In this document: one piece after another, positions 45,897 to 54,344 of the stretch | Position numbering within the stretch: position 1 is the first letter of the stretch | Layout: the number at the start of each line of letters is the position of its first letter | Assembly (NCBI GenBank): GCA_963713505.1 | Contig: CAVQMC010000022.1 | Coordinates: 124,001-188,000, forward strand | Direction of reading: 5' to 3' | Length of the DNA: 64,000 bases | Origin: CAVQMC01 sp963713505 | GTDB taxonomy: Bacteria > Bacteroidota > Ignavibacteria > Ignavibacteriales > Ignavibacteriaceae | Made by a program: the position numbers and the translations under genes | Notes under the pieces: model-generated | Told to the model about the DNA's origin: nothing | Seen by the model: only the letters and a program-made list of their open reading frames with translations | Databases searched by the model: none

Positions 45897-48119
45897 ATGC
45901 AAGAACCCGAAGTAACATTAGAATTGGCACTTGAACACGGATTAACAAAAGATGAGTATGAAAGAATAAATAAAATATTAGGCAGAGTTCCGACTTTTAC
46001 CGAACTCGGAATTTTTAGTGTAATGTGGAGTGAACATTGCAGTTATAAAAATTCAATTGCATTATTAAAAACATTGCCAAGATCCGGCGGAAGACTTTTG
46101 GTAGGAGCCGGAGAAGAAAATGCAGGATTAGTTGATATCGGAGATGATCTTGCGGTTGCATTTAAAATCGAAAGTCACAATCATCCTTCGGCAGTTGAAC
46201 CTTATGAAGGAGCTGCAACCGGAGTCGGCGGAATAATGAGAGATATTTTTACAATGGGCGCAAGACCTATTGCATCTTTAAATTCTTTAAGATTCGGTTC
46301 GTTAAAAAATGCAAGAACAAGATATTTATTTGAAGGAGTTGTAAAAGGAATTGGTGATTACGGAAACAGTTTCGGAGTTCCGACTGTAGCAGGCGAGGTT
46401 TACTTTGATGAATCTTATCAGGACAATCCTTTAGTAAATGCAATGGCAGTTGGAATTGTAAATAAAAAACATGTTGCTTCTGCAGTTGCAAAAGGAAAAG
46501 GAAATCCGGTAATGATTGTCGGTTCATCGACTGGAAGGGACGGAATTCACGGAGCAACTTTTGCGTCCGAAGAAATTTCAGAAAAATCTGAATCTAAAAG
46601 ACCTTCTGTTCAAGTTGGTGATCCTTTCACGGAAAAATTATTACTTGAAGCAACTTTGGAAATTGTTAAAAACGGATGGCTGATTGGAATTCAGGATATG
46701 GGAGCGGCGGGGATTTCCTGTTCAACAAGTGAAATGAGTGCAAAAGGCGAAGCAGGAATGAAGATTGATCTTAACAAAGTTCCTTTAAGAGAAGACGGAA
46801 TGTCCGCTTATGAAATTATGCTTTCCGAAAGTCAGGAAAGAATGTTGTGCTGTGTTAAAAAAGGTTATGAAGACAGAGTAAAAAAAGTATTTGAAAAATG
46901 GGATTTGAACTGTGAAATAATCGGCGAAGTAACAGACGACGGAAATCTTCATGTGAATTATGAAGGCGAACTAAAATCTGTAATCCCAGCTTACGAATTA
47001 GTTTTGGGAGGCGGAGCACCTGTTTATATAAGAGAAACAAAAGAACCTGCTTATTTAAAAGAAACAAAATCATTTGATTTTTCAAAACTTCCTGAACCGG
47101 AAAACATTCAGGAAGCTTTTATAAAAATATTTACCTCACCGAATATTGTTTCCAAGAAATGGGTTTATGAACAATATGATTCTATGGTAAGAACAAACAC
47201 AATTGTTGGTCCCGGATGCGATGCCGCTGTTATGTATGTTAAAGAAACCAATAAAGCTTTGGCAGTAAAAACAGATTGCAACTCAAGGTATGTTTATTTG
47301 AATCCGAAAGAAGGAACTAAAATAGCAGTTGCGGAATCGGCAAGAAATATTGTCTGCTCGGGAGGAATTCCTCTTGCAATTACCAACTGTTTAAATTTTG
47401 GCAATCCTTATAAACCGGAAATATACTGGCAATTTAAACAAGCAATTGAAGGGATGGGAGAAGCCTGCAAATTTTTTGAGACTCCTGTTACCGGTGGAAA
47501 TGTTAGTTTTTATAATGAATCTCCGAATACTGCGGTTTATCCAACTCCGACAATTGGAATGGTTGGATTAATTGAAGATCTAAAACATATTACAACTTCT
47601 TATTTCAAGAATGAAGGAGATCTTATTTATGTTCTAGGAGAAGATTTTGAAGAATTAGGCGGAAGTGAGTATTTAAAAATTAATCACAATAAAGTTGCAG
47701 GTGATTCACCTAAAATTGATTTAAATGTTGAAAAAAAATTACAAACTTCTCTTCTAGAATTAATTAAAAAAGGATTAATAAATTCCGCACACGATATTAG
47801 TGAAGGCGGAATTGCCGCTTCGTTAGCTGAATGTTGTTTGATCAACGAAGAAAATCAAATTGGTGCCGAAGTTAAAATTTCAATTAAAACCAGAAAAGAT
47901 TTTACATTGTTTTCGGAAAGTCAGTCTAGAATAATTGTTTCAGTTGATCCTAAAAATAAAGAGAAATTTGAAAGCGGATTAAATAAAAATGATCAGAAAT
48001 ATTTTCTGATAGGAAAAACCGGCGGAAAAAGTTTAAAAATTAATGATGATATAAATGCTGAGCTTACAAAGCTGAGTGAAATATATTTTAATACAATTTC
48101 GCACTTTATGAATGGCTAA
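45897..48119 (+). CDS. purL: Phosphoribosylformylglycinamidine synthase, small PurL subunit
   Basis: The fourth step of purine synthesis: FGAR plus ATP plus ammonia to FGAM. At 740 residues it is the small form that works with separate PurS and PurQ, which are not in the window. Marks: MWSEHCSYKNS, KIESHNHPSAVEPYEGAATG, QDMGAAGISCSTSEMSAKG, and in the second half ITNCLNFGNPYKPEIYWQF and AHDISEGGIAASLAE. Start taken as ATG 45897 rather than the preceding TTG. The end overlaps the yihY-like gene by 8 bases. Confidence 0.95.
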   Translation: MQEPEVTLELALEHGLTKDEYERINKILGRVPTFTELGIFSVMWSEHCSYKNSIALLKTLPRSGGRLLVGAGEENAGLVDIGDDLAVAFKIESHNHPSAVEPYEGAATGVGGIMRDIFTMGARPIASLNSLRFGSLKNARTRYLFEGVVKGIGDYGNSFGVPTVAGEVYFDESYQDNPLVNAMAVGIVNKKHVASAVAKGKGNPVMIVGSSTGRDGIHGATFASEEISEKSESKRPSVQVGDPFTEKLLLEATLEIVKNGWLIGIQDMGAAGISCSTSEMSAKGEAGMKIDLNKVPLREDGMSAYEIMLSESQERMLCCVKKGYEDRVKKVFEKWDLNCEIIGEVTDDGNLHVNYEGELKSVIPAYELVLGGGAPVYIRETKEPAYLKETKSFDFSKLPEPENIQEAFIKIFTSPNIVSKKWVYEQYDSMVRTNTIVGPGCDAAVMYVKETNKALAVKTDCNSRYVYLNPKEGTKIAVAESARNIVCSGGIPLAITNCLNFGNPYKPEIYWQFKQAIEGMGEACKFFETPVTGGNVSFYNESPNTAVYPTPTIGMVGLIEDLKHITTSYFKNEGDLIYVLGEDFEELGGSEYLKINHNKVAGDSPKIDLNVEKKLQTSLLELIKKGLINSAHDISEGGIAASLAECCLINEENQIGAEVKISIKTRKDFTLFSESQSRIIVSVDPKNKEKFESGLNKNDQKYFLIGKTGGKSLKINDDINAELTKLSEIYFNTISHFMNG

Positions 48120-49116
48120 AGAAAAACTCATAAAAAAAATCAAGAAAACTAAAGCCTATCTTTTATTTAGGAAAGCTAGATATATTCTTCATTTAAAACC
48201 TTCTTTTCTAAAGTTCAAAGACTTTACATTATTTTATGCATCAGGTTTAATAAAAAGAATAGAAGAACATCATGTGTTTTTATTCGCTGCCGGTTTAGCA
48301 TTTTCACTTTTTGTCTGTATCATTCCTTTTGTATTAATAATTTTTTTCGTACTCGGAAATATTCTTAATTCCGCACAGGTTCAATATCAGGTTAATACTT
48401 TAATTGAGACAATTATTCCATATGAACAATATGCAGATTTTGTAAAGCGTATAATTTTTTCAAGAATAAATGAAGTTATTCAGTATAAAAATATTGCCGG
48501 AATAATAGGCGGATTCGGTTTGTTGTTTGCCGCCAGCGGATTGTTCAGCAGCATGCGTACAATTTTAAATAAAGTTTTTAATGTAGAGGTTGAAGAATTT
48601 TTTATACTGGCAAAATTAAGAGACTTCGCATTAATATTAATGGTTGTTTTGATATTTTTTGCAACAACAATTCTTCTTCCGTTTTTAGAAGTAATTAGGA
48701 ATTCCGCTACTCAATTAGGAATACTGACTTTTTTCAACAATGTAATATTTGAACATTTCCTTTTTACGATATTATCATTTTCACTTTTGTTTGTTGTTTT
48801 TTTAATAATGTATGTTACTGTTCCGAAAGTCCGACTGGAAAAAAAAGCAAATTTGATCAGTGCGTTCTGGGCAGCCCTTTTATGGGAAGCGGCAAAACAG
48901 GTATTCGGGTATTACATTCATAATTTTACTACACTCGGAAGAATTTATGGAACTTATGCAATAATTGTAGTAATTGCTTTCTGGATTTATTATTCCTCTA
49001 TAGTTTTTATTATTGGAGCGGAAATAGGGAAGTTATATGAAGAAAGAAAATATTCCAGAAACCGCGAGATGGAAATTATTGAAGATGATTTTAATTCGAA
49101 AACACATTTTAATTAG
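48112..49116 (+). CDS. YihY/BrkB-family inner membrane protein
   Basis: A 334-residue protein with a basic N-terminus and about six membrane helices. Marks of the family: FLFAAGLAFSLFVCIIPFVLI, GGFGLLFAASGLFSSMRTILNKVF, and in the C-terminal half AALLWEAAKQVFGYYIHNF with GRIYGTYAIIVVIAFWIYYSS (motifs cited in part). Sometimes annotated ribonuclease BN, which is a historical error; the function is unknown. The ATG overlaps purL, and an acidic tail follows the last helix. Confidence 0.9.
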   Translation: MAKEKLIKKIKKTKAYLLFRKARYILHLKPSFLKFKDFTLFYASGLIKRIEEHHVFLFAAGLAFSLFVCIIPFVLIIFFVLGNILNSAQVQYQVNTLIETIIPYEQYADFVKRIIFSRINEVIQYKNIAGIIGGFGLLFAASGLFSSMRTILNKVFNVEVEEFFILAKLRDFALILMVVLIFFATTILLPFLEVIRNSATQLGILTFFNNVIFEHFLFTILSFSLLFVVFLIMYVTVPKVRLEKKANLISAFWAALLWEAAKQVFGYYIHNFTTLGRIYGTYAIIVVIAFWIYYSSIVFIIGAEIGKLYEERKYSRNREMEIIEDDFNSKTHFN

Positions 49117-49118
49117 CA

Positions 49119-49158
49119 TTTTAAGCAAATTTTAAGAATCGGCTTAGATTCATTTAAG
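49119..49158 (+). promoter_or_regulatory. Four-half-site direct-repeat box (PhoB/OmpR type) upstream of the two-component operon
   Basis: Half-sites TTTTAAG (49119), TTTTAAG (49130), GGCTTAG (49141) and ATTTAAG (49152) lie exactly 11 bases apart, each followed by a 4-base spacer. OmpR/PhoB-family regulators bind such 7+4 direct repeats. TATTTT at 49164-49169 could be the -10. The next gene starts at 49204. A matching array lies at 51794. Confidence 0.7.
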
Positions 49159-49203
49159 CGTTCTATTTTAAGTTCGTATCAAACAAAATAAGGAGAATTT
49201 AAT

Positions 49204-49708
49204 ATGTTTGATACTTCACATTTACATCCGATGATCGTACACTTTCCAATTGCATTATTAATTATTGGATTTTTATTCGATCTAGCCGGAGTTATTTCAA
49301 AAAAAGATTTTTTTAACAAAGCCGGATTTTATTTATTAATATTTAGGAACTCTTGGGGTTGTGGCAGCTTACTTTTCCGGAAATTTAGCCGGAGATGGAA
49401 TTACTGAAGCTGGAACTTTAAAACAAGCTTTAGAAACTCACGAAGAAGCTGCCGAATTATCATTATGGTTGATGGTTATAATTTCCGTTATAAGAATTGG
49501 AATTGTAACTTTTAAAAAATATTCCGGAATTTTCAAATGGGCAGCCTTAGGTTTATTTTTTATCGGAGTTCTTTCAATTGCTAGAACTGGTTATTACGGA
49601 GGTGAATTAGTATATAAACACGCTGCTGGAGTTCAATTTAATTTAGGTATTGATTTCAGTTCTCAAAATTTTAATTCTCAAAATAATCAAGAAAATGAAA
49701 AGGACTAA
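49204..49708 (+). CDS. DUF2231 membrane protein (one frameshift)
   Basis: Two pieces join to about 167 residues with four membrane helices. The N-terminus HLHPMIVHFPIALLIIGFLFD is the DUF2231 signature, with conserved His residues that could bind haem or metal; a later GYYGGELVYKHAAGV carries another His. The frame break near 49345 (one extra base) lies between FYLLIF and GTLGVVAAYFSGNLAGDG. DUF2231 proteins are of unknown function, often near redox genes. It is the first gene of the operon with the response regulator and kinase (2-base gap), with AGGAG before the ATG. Confidence 0.85.
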
Positions 49709-49710
49709 AA

Positions 49711-50379
49711 ATGCGGATACTTGTTGTTGAAGATGAAAAGGGTATTGCAAATTTTATAAAAGACGGATTAGAAGAAGAAAATTTTGCTGTAGATGTTTCT
49801 GCCGATGGAAATAATGGTCTGCAAATGGCGCTTGCAAATGAATATGATTTAATTCTGTTAGACTGGATGGTGCCGGGAATTAGCGGAATTGAAGTTTGCC
49901 GGCAAATAAGGAAATCTAATAATTCTGTTCCTATTATTTTTTTAACTGCAAAAGATACTGTTCAAGATACCGTTTTCGGACTGGAAGCCGGTGCAAATGA
50001 TTATATCCGCAAACCATTTGAATTCGAAGAACTGCTTGTTAGAGTTAGAGTTCAACTTAGGACAAAATCGGGTGAGCAGAATATTTTAACATTTAAAGAC
50101 ATTAAAATGGATTTAAACACTCACCAGGTTTATCACGACTCGGAAGAAATTTCCTTAACTCAAAAGGAGTTTGCTCTTCTTGAATTTCTTGTAAGAAATA
50201 AAAATAAAGTCTGCACCAGGACAAGGATTATAGAACACGTTTGGGATATTCATTTTGATGCCGACACTTCCGTGATTGATGTTTATATAAATTTTCTTCG
50301 GAAAAAATTGGATAAAGGAAACGGAAAAAGTTTTATTCAAACTGTCAGAGGTGTCGGATATATAGTCAGGGAAGAATGA
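49711..50379 (+). CDS. OmpR/PhoB-family response regulator
   Basis: A receiver domain (1-115) with phospho-acceptor Asp51 in LILLDWMVPG, the acidic pair in VVEDEKG and Lys in IRKPFEFEELL, followed by a winged-helix DNA-binding domain with SLTQKEFALLEFLVRNK, DTSVIDVYINFLRKKL and TVRGVGYI. Closest general type is CusR/CopR-like. It overlaps the kinase gene (ATGA at 50376), so the two are translated together. Predicted targets are the 11-bp-periodic boxes at 49119 and 51794, that is its own operon and the rubrerythrin gene. Confidence 0.95.
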   Translation: MRILVVEDEKGIANFIKDGLEEENFAVDVSADGNNGLQMALANEYDLILLDWMVPGISGIEVCRQIRKSNNSVPIIFLTAKDTVQDTVFGLEAGANDYIRKPFEFEELLVRVRVQLRTKSGEQNILTFKDIKMDLNTHQVYHDSEEISLTQKEFALLEFLVRNKNKVCTRTRIIEHVWDIHFDADTSVIDVYINFLRKKLDKGNGKSFIQTVRGVGYIVREE

Positions 50380-51769
50380 AATCTTTTAGTTTAAGAAATA
50401 GAATTGCATTTTATTTTCTGGGTGCAACAGCTGTAATGGTTCTTGTACTTTTTATTACTATTTATTTAGTAGTTCATTCCACTGTTTATACGCATCTAGA
50501 TGAAGATTTAAATGCAGAAACTAACGAAGTATTTAAAAGTATTGTTGTATTAAATGATCAGTTTATTTTTGCAAATCCGTTCGAATGGTCTGAAAATGAA
50601 CACAGCCAAATAGAAGTTAATCCGACATTTATACAAGTTACCGATTCGCTTGGAAATATTATTAAAAAAACAGGAAATCTTTTTGAGGGAAGAATCCAAT
50701 TTGATCCTACAATAAAAACAAAAAGATATTACAACACAGTTCTTTCAGGAAAACCAACTAGACAAGTTCAAGTTCCGATAAACAATCCAAACGGAAAAAA
50801 CCTCGGATTTCTTATTATTGCAATTCCATCTGGAAGAATCCGCTTTAGTGTTAAACAATTTAAGTAAGGTTTTATTTGTTGCTTATCCTTTCGTTCTTGT
50901 TGTTTTGTTTTTTATAACAAGGTTTTTTGCAGGGAAAAGTATAGAACCAATTGATAGTGTGATTACATACAGCTGAAAAAATATCAAAAGAAAATTTAGA
51001 TGAAAGAATTGAACCGCCGATTCATAAAGATGAACTTTATAAGTTAACATCTACTATAAATCAACTGCTCGACAGACTTGAAGACGCAGTGTTGAGAGAA
51101 AAACAATTTACTTCCGATGCTTCACATGAATTGAGAACACCCTTATCGGTTATTAAAGGTACCTTGGAAGTATTAATCCGTAAACCTAGAAGCGTTGAAC
51201 ATTATGAAGATAAAATTCAATATTGTATAAATGAAGTTAATAGAATGTCTGAATTAATTGATCAGTTATTGTTGCTTGCTCGATATGAAAGCGGAAAAAT
51301 TAATCCTATTGTAACAAGATTTAATTTAGTTGAAAAGTTACAAAATGTTCTTGCTCGTTTAATTAATGAAATTGAAATGAAAAATATAAGTGTTGAACTG
51401 AGTGAAGAATATAAAACTTTTAATATAGAAGCTGATCCCACAATGACGGAAATTATGTTAGAAAATATCATTTCAAATTCCATTAAATATTCCGAAAATG
51501 GAAAACAAATAAAAATCGACATTGAGGAAAACAATGATAAAATTATTTGTATAATAAAAGATGAGGGAATTGGAATGAGAAAAGAACAGATTTCAAGAAT
51601 ATTTGACAGGTTTTACAGAGCGGACGAATCAAGAAATTCTGAAACCCAGGGAAATGGATTGGGTTTATCAATAGTTAAAAAACTTTCCGAAATTCAAAAT
51701 ATTGAGTTATCAATAAATAGCGTACCTTTAAAAGGAACTACGGTTATTTTCAAATTTCCTTTGAATTGA
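50376..51769 (+). CDS. Membrane sensor histidine kinase (two frameshifts)
   Basis: Three pieces join to about 463 residues: a first membrane helix (about 10-33), a periplasmic sensor of about 125 residues, a second helix (FVAYPFVLVVLFFITRFF), a HAMP-like linker, HisKA with SDASHELRTPLSVI, and HATPase with LENIISNSIKYS, DEGIGM and GNGLGLSIV. Frame breaks near 50827 and 50968 each need one base removed. The sensor domain has no Cys pair or obvious metal cluster, so the signal cannot be named; the CusS-like build and the rubrerythrin target suggest redox, peroxide or metal stress. Confidence 0.9.
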
Positions 51770-51793
51770 CTTCATTTATAACCAGCCTAAAAA

Positions 51794-51833
51794 TTTTAAG
51801 CAATTTTTAAGAATACTTTAAATTCATTTTTAG
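51794..51833 (+). promoter_or_regulatory. Four-half-site direct-repeat box upstream of rubrerythrin
   Basis: TTTTAAG (51794), TTTTAAG (51805), CTTTAAA (51816) and TTTTTAG (51827) are spaced by exactly 11 bases. The first two half-sites and much of their spacers match the array at 49119. Possible -10 elements are TATTAT at 51841 or TATTTT at 51844. Confidence 0.7.
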
Positions 51834-51890
51834 ACTCAAATATTATTTTTGGTTTATAAATTTCAACAATCAAAAATAAATGGAGTAAAA

Positions 51891-52520
51891 ATGAAAATCA
51901 GAAATATGTTAACAATTGTTTCGCTTGTATTCTTCACCAGCATTTTAAGTTTTGCAAACAATCCTTCGTCACTAAACCAAACCATAAATAATCTAAAAGA
52001 TGCTTTACTTGGTGAAACCACTGCGAGTGCTAAATACATGGCTTATTCTAAAAAAGCAAAAGAAGAAGGTCTTGATAAAATTGCTTTGTTGTTTGAAGCT
52101 GCTTCTAATGCAGAAAGAATCCATGCCGGAAATCATAAAGCGGTTTTAGAACAATTGGGAGTCAACGTTGATAAAGTTGAACCGAATAAATTTGAAATAA
52201 AATCAACAAAAGAAAATTTGGAAGATGCTATAAACGGAGAGTCTTATGAAGTTGCTACAATGTATCCCGAATTCTTAAAGACAGCTCAAGAAGGTAATGT
52301 AAATTTAGCAATGATTACTTTCAACTATGCATATCAAACAGAAAAGAAACATAAAGCAATGTATACAAATGCATTGGAAAAATTAAATAGCGGGCAAGCT
52401 GATAAATTACCCGGATTGTATATGGTCTGTACAACTTGCGGTAATACTTATGATGGGCAAGCGCCTCAACGCTGCGGAATCTCTATGACTCCACGTGAAA
52501 GATTCCTTACTATAAAATAA
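51891..52520 (+). CDS. Exported rubrerythrin with altered rubredoxin-like domain
   Basis: Start at ATG 51891 after GGAG; it gives a signal peptide (MKIRNMLTIVSLVFFTSILSFA), so the protein is probably periplasmic. The ferritin-like domain keeps its di-iron ligands: Glu in LLGETTA, ERIHAGNH, the Glu of GESYEV, the Glu of MYPEF and TEKKH. The C-terminal rubredoxin-like knuckles read CTTCG and CGISM: the fourth iron ligand Cys is Ser. Rubrerythrins reduce peroxide. Loss of one Cys may change or abolish the rubredoxin iron site. Regulation by the upstream two-component system is predicted from the shared box. Length 209 residues. Confidence 0.9.
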   Translation: MKIRNMLTIVSLVFFTSILSFANNPSSLNQTINNLKDALLGETTASAKYMAYSKKAKEEGLDKIALLFEAASNAERIHAGNHKAVLEQLGVNVDKVEPNKFEIKSTKENLEDAINGESYEVATMYPEFLKTAQEGNVNLAMITFNYAYQTEKKHKAMYTNALEKLNSGQADKLPGLYMVCTTCGNTYDGQAPQRCGISMTPRERFLTIK

Positions 52521-52539
52521 ATAATAGCCCATCATTAAA

Positions 52540-52582
52540 GAAAGCCTGGTTTCCCAAATAGGGAGCAGGCTTTCACTTTTTA
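52540..52582 (+). terminator. Intrinsic terminator after rubrerythrin
   Basis: Outer stem GAAAGCCTG / CAGGCTTTC with an inner TTCCC...GGGA extension, followed by ACTTTTT. Confidence 0.75.
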
Positions 52583-52655
52583 AATCCATTTAATAAACTA
52601 TTTTTATAGGTTCATCTGTAAAACAAGTTTTGTTTAATTTCATATAGAAATTTAC

Positions 52656-52684
52656 TTGACAAACGAAAAATATATTATTATTTT
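52656..52684 (+). promoter_or_regulatory. Putative promoter of the Rrf2 gene
   Basis: TTGACA at 52656-52661, a 17-base spacer and TATTTT at 52679-52684. The layout is identical to the candidate upstream of greA. The predicted transcription start, about 52691, lies inside the operator palindrome. Confidence 0.5.
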
Positions 52685-52685
52685 T

Positions 52686-52707
52686 AATCAGACAAATTTA
52701 TCTGATT
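52686..52707. promoter_or_regulatory. 22-bp operator-like palindrome, copy 1
   Basis: AATCAGA - CAAATTTA - TCTGATT: 20 of 22 positions are dyad-symmetric. It sits directly after the promoter -10 and ends 3 bases before the rrf2 ATG. A copy with 17 of 22 identical bases lies at 53158. This position fits repression by the Rrf2 protein. Confidence 0.65.
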
Positions 52708-52710
52708 ATA

Positions 52711-53142
52711 ATGACAGTAATTTTTTCTAAAAAATGTGAATACGGACTCCAAGCAGTACTTTTTCTGGCTGCTCATCATAACAGTGAAGTAATTTCTGCC
52801 GATGAGATTGCTAAGAAATTGAATATCCCAAAAGAATTCGTTTCCAAAATTCTGCAGAGTTTAACGGAAAGCGGAATAGTCTTTTCTAAAAAAGGGAAGT
52901 CCGGAGGTTTTTCTCTTGCTAAGGATCCTTCAAAAATAAGATTAATTGATATCGTTGCTGCCATTGACGGGCTGGGAATTTTTAATAATTGCGTTTTGGG
53001 TTTTCCAAACTGCAATCCGGATCATCCTTGTCCTGTTCATAATAAATGGGGAGAGTTAAGAACAAAAGCATATAATATGCTTACAGATGAAACTATAGAT
53101 AAGTTCAAAGAAAAAACATTGGATAAGATAAGCGCTATTTAA
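52711..53142 (+). CDS. Rrf2-family iron-sulfur transcription regulator (NsrR/RirA-like)
   Basis: A 143-residue winged-helix protein. The N-terminal KKCEYGLQAVLFLAAH, the recognition helix region IPKEFVSKILQSLTESGIV and KGKSGGFSLAKDP are the Rrf2 signature. Three Cys in NNCVLGFPNCNPDHPCPVH (C-X6-C-X5-C) match the cluster-binding loop of this family, so the protein probably senses NO, oxygen or iron through an Fe-S cluster. It is the first gene before a membrane ferredoxin, RIC and a truncated haemoglobin, so NO sensing is the best guess. The leader is only about 20 bases and has no ribosome site. The palindrome upstream predicts autoregulation. Confidence 0.88.
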   Translation: MTVIFSKKCEYGLQAVLFLAAHHNSEVISADEIAKKLNIPKEFVSKILQSLTESGIVFSKKGKSGGFSLAKDPSKIRLIDIVAAIDGLGIFNNCVLGFPNCNPDHPCPVHNKWGELRTKAYNMLTDETIDKFKEKTLDKISAI

Positions 53143-53157
53143 ATTTTTTTAATATAT

Positions 53158-53179
53158 AATCGGACATTTTAATCTGAAT
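53158..53179. promoter_or_regulatory. 22-bp operator-like palindrome, copy 2, with TATAAT
   Basis: AATCGGA - CATTTTAA - TCTGAAT matches copy 1 at 17 of 22 positions and ends at the base before the ATG of the next gene. A perfect TATAAT at 53155-53160 overlaps its left edge, so a second promoter here would start transcription inside the operator and give an almost leaderless mRNA. Confidence 0.6.
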
Positions 53180-54328
53180 ATGAACACAAAAAAGAAAATC
53201 ATACGCAACACCGAAAAACCAATACAGAAATACAGGTTCATTATTCAAAGTGCATTTGTAGGTTTATGTATATGGATTGGAATAGAATTTTATTTATTCA
53301 TGCAATATTTGGAAACAGGCGGAAGAGCAGAATTTTTCAGCCGTCCTCCAGGAGTCGACGGTTTTCTTCCGATAAGTTCTTTTATGAGCTTTTATTTATT
53401 CTTAAAAACCGGAATAATTCATAATGCTCATCCTGCAGGATTTTTTATTTTCCTTGCCATTGTTTTAGTTTCTTTAGTTTTTGGAAAAGCATTCTGCAGC
53501 TGGCTTTGTCCTATCGGAACTATCTCCGAACTAATAGGGGACTTTGGCGATAAGATTATGAAAAAAATATTTAAAATAAAAACTCCTTTAAGATTGCCGA
53601 AGTGGATCGATTATCCTTTAAGAAGTATTAAATATTTATTGCTTGGTTTTTTATTTTATGCTGTTTTTTATTTGATGAACACCGTAGCATTAGAAGCATT
53701 TTTAAATAGTCCGTATAACCAGGTTGCAGATTTAAAGATGTATAAATTTTTTGCCGATCTTTCTCAATCTGCAATAATTATTTTGGCTGTATTGTTTGTA
53801 CTTTCAATTTTTATAAGAAATTTCTGGTGCAGATTTTTATGTCCTTACGGCGCATTGCTTGGACTGGTTTCAATATTATCTCCGAATAAAATTAAAAGAA
53901 ATCCAATCAGCTGTATCGACTGCGGATTATGCAACAAAGCATGTCCTTCAGCAATAAAAGTTGATAAAGTAAAAACCGTTATATCCGATGAATGCAGTAC
54001 GTGTCTGAGCTGTGTTGATGTTTGCCCTGTTGCAGACACACTTGAATTAAAATCAGTTATAACTAAAAAGAAGGTTTCTAAAAAAGCAGTTGCAATTGGA
54101 GTGGTTGTAATTTTTATGGCCGTTACAGGGCTTGGAATTTTAACCGGTCATTGGCAGAATCATATAAAAAGACAAGCATATATAATTCATTATGAAAGAA
54201 TGGATTCATACGGTCATCCAACCGGGACAGCAGCGGTTAAAGAGTTTAATAAAGAATCACAAACCGGGATGATTCAAAAGAAAAATAAAGAGGGAAATAT
54301 TCCGGTTTCAGGAAGTCCGAAATTTTAA
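53180..54328 (+). CDS. Membrane 4Fe-4S protein, NapH/CcoG-like
   Basis: The 382-residue protein has about five membrane helices. Two membrane-associated motifs, FCSWLCPIG and WCRFLCPYG, are the twin CxxxCP pairs of the NapH/NosR/CcoG type. Two ferredoxin clusters follow: CIDCGLCNKACP and CSTCLSCVDVCP. A final helix precedes a periplasmic tail. Such proteins move electrons from the quinone pool or cytoplasm toward periplasmic reductases. Its place between the Rrf2 regulator and RIC suggests electron supply for NO removal or cluster repair. RIC starts 16 bases on. Confidence 0.85.
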   Translation: MNTKKKIIRNTEKPIQKYRFIIQSAFVGLCIWIGIEFYLFMQYLETGGRAEFFSRPPGVDGFLPISSFMSFYLFLKTGIIHNAHPAGFFIFLAIVLVSLVFGKAFCSWLCPIGTISELIGDFGDKIMKKIFKIKTPLRLPKWIDYPLRSIKYLLLGFLFYAVFYLMNTVALEAFLNSPYNQVADLKMYKFFADLSQSAIIILAVLFVLSIFIRNFWCRFLCPYGALLGLVSILSPNKIKRNPISCIDCGLCNKACPSAIKVDKVKTVISDECSTCLSCVDVCPVADTLELKSVITKKKVSKKAVAIGVVVIFMAVTGLGILTGHWQNHIKRQAYIIHYERMDSYGHPTGTAAVKEFNKESQTGMIQKKNKEGNIPVSGSPKF

Positions 54329-54344
54329 AGTAAAGGAGAATATT

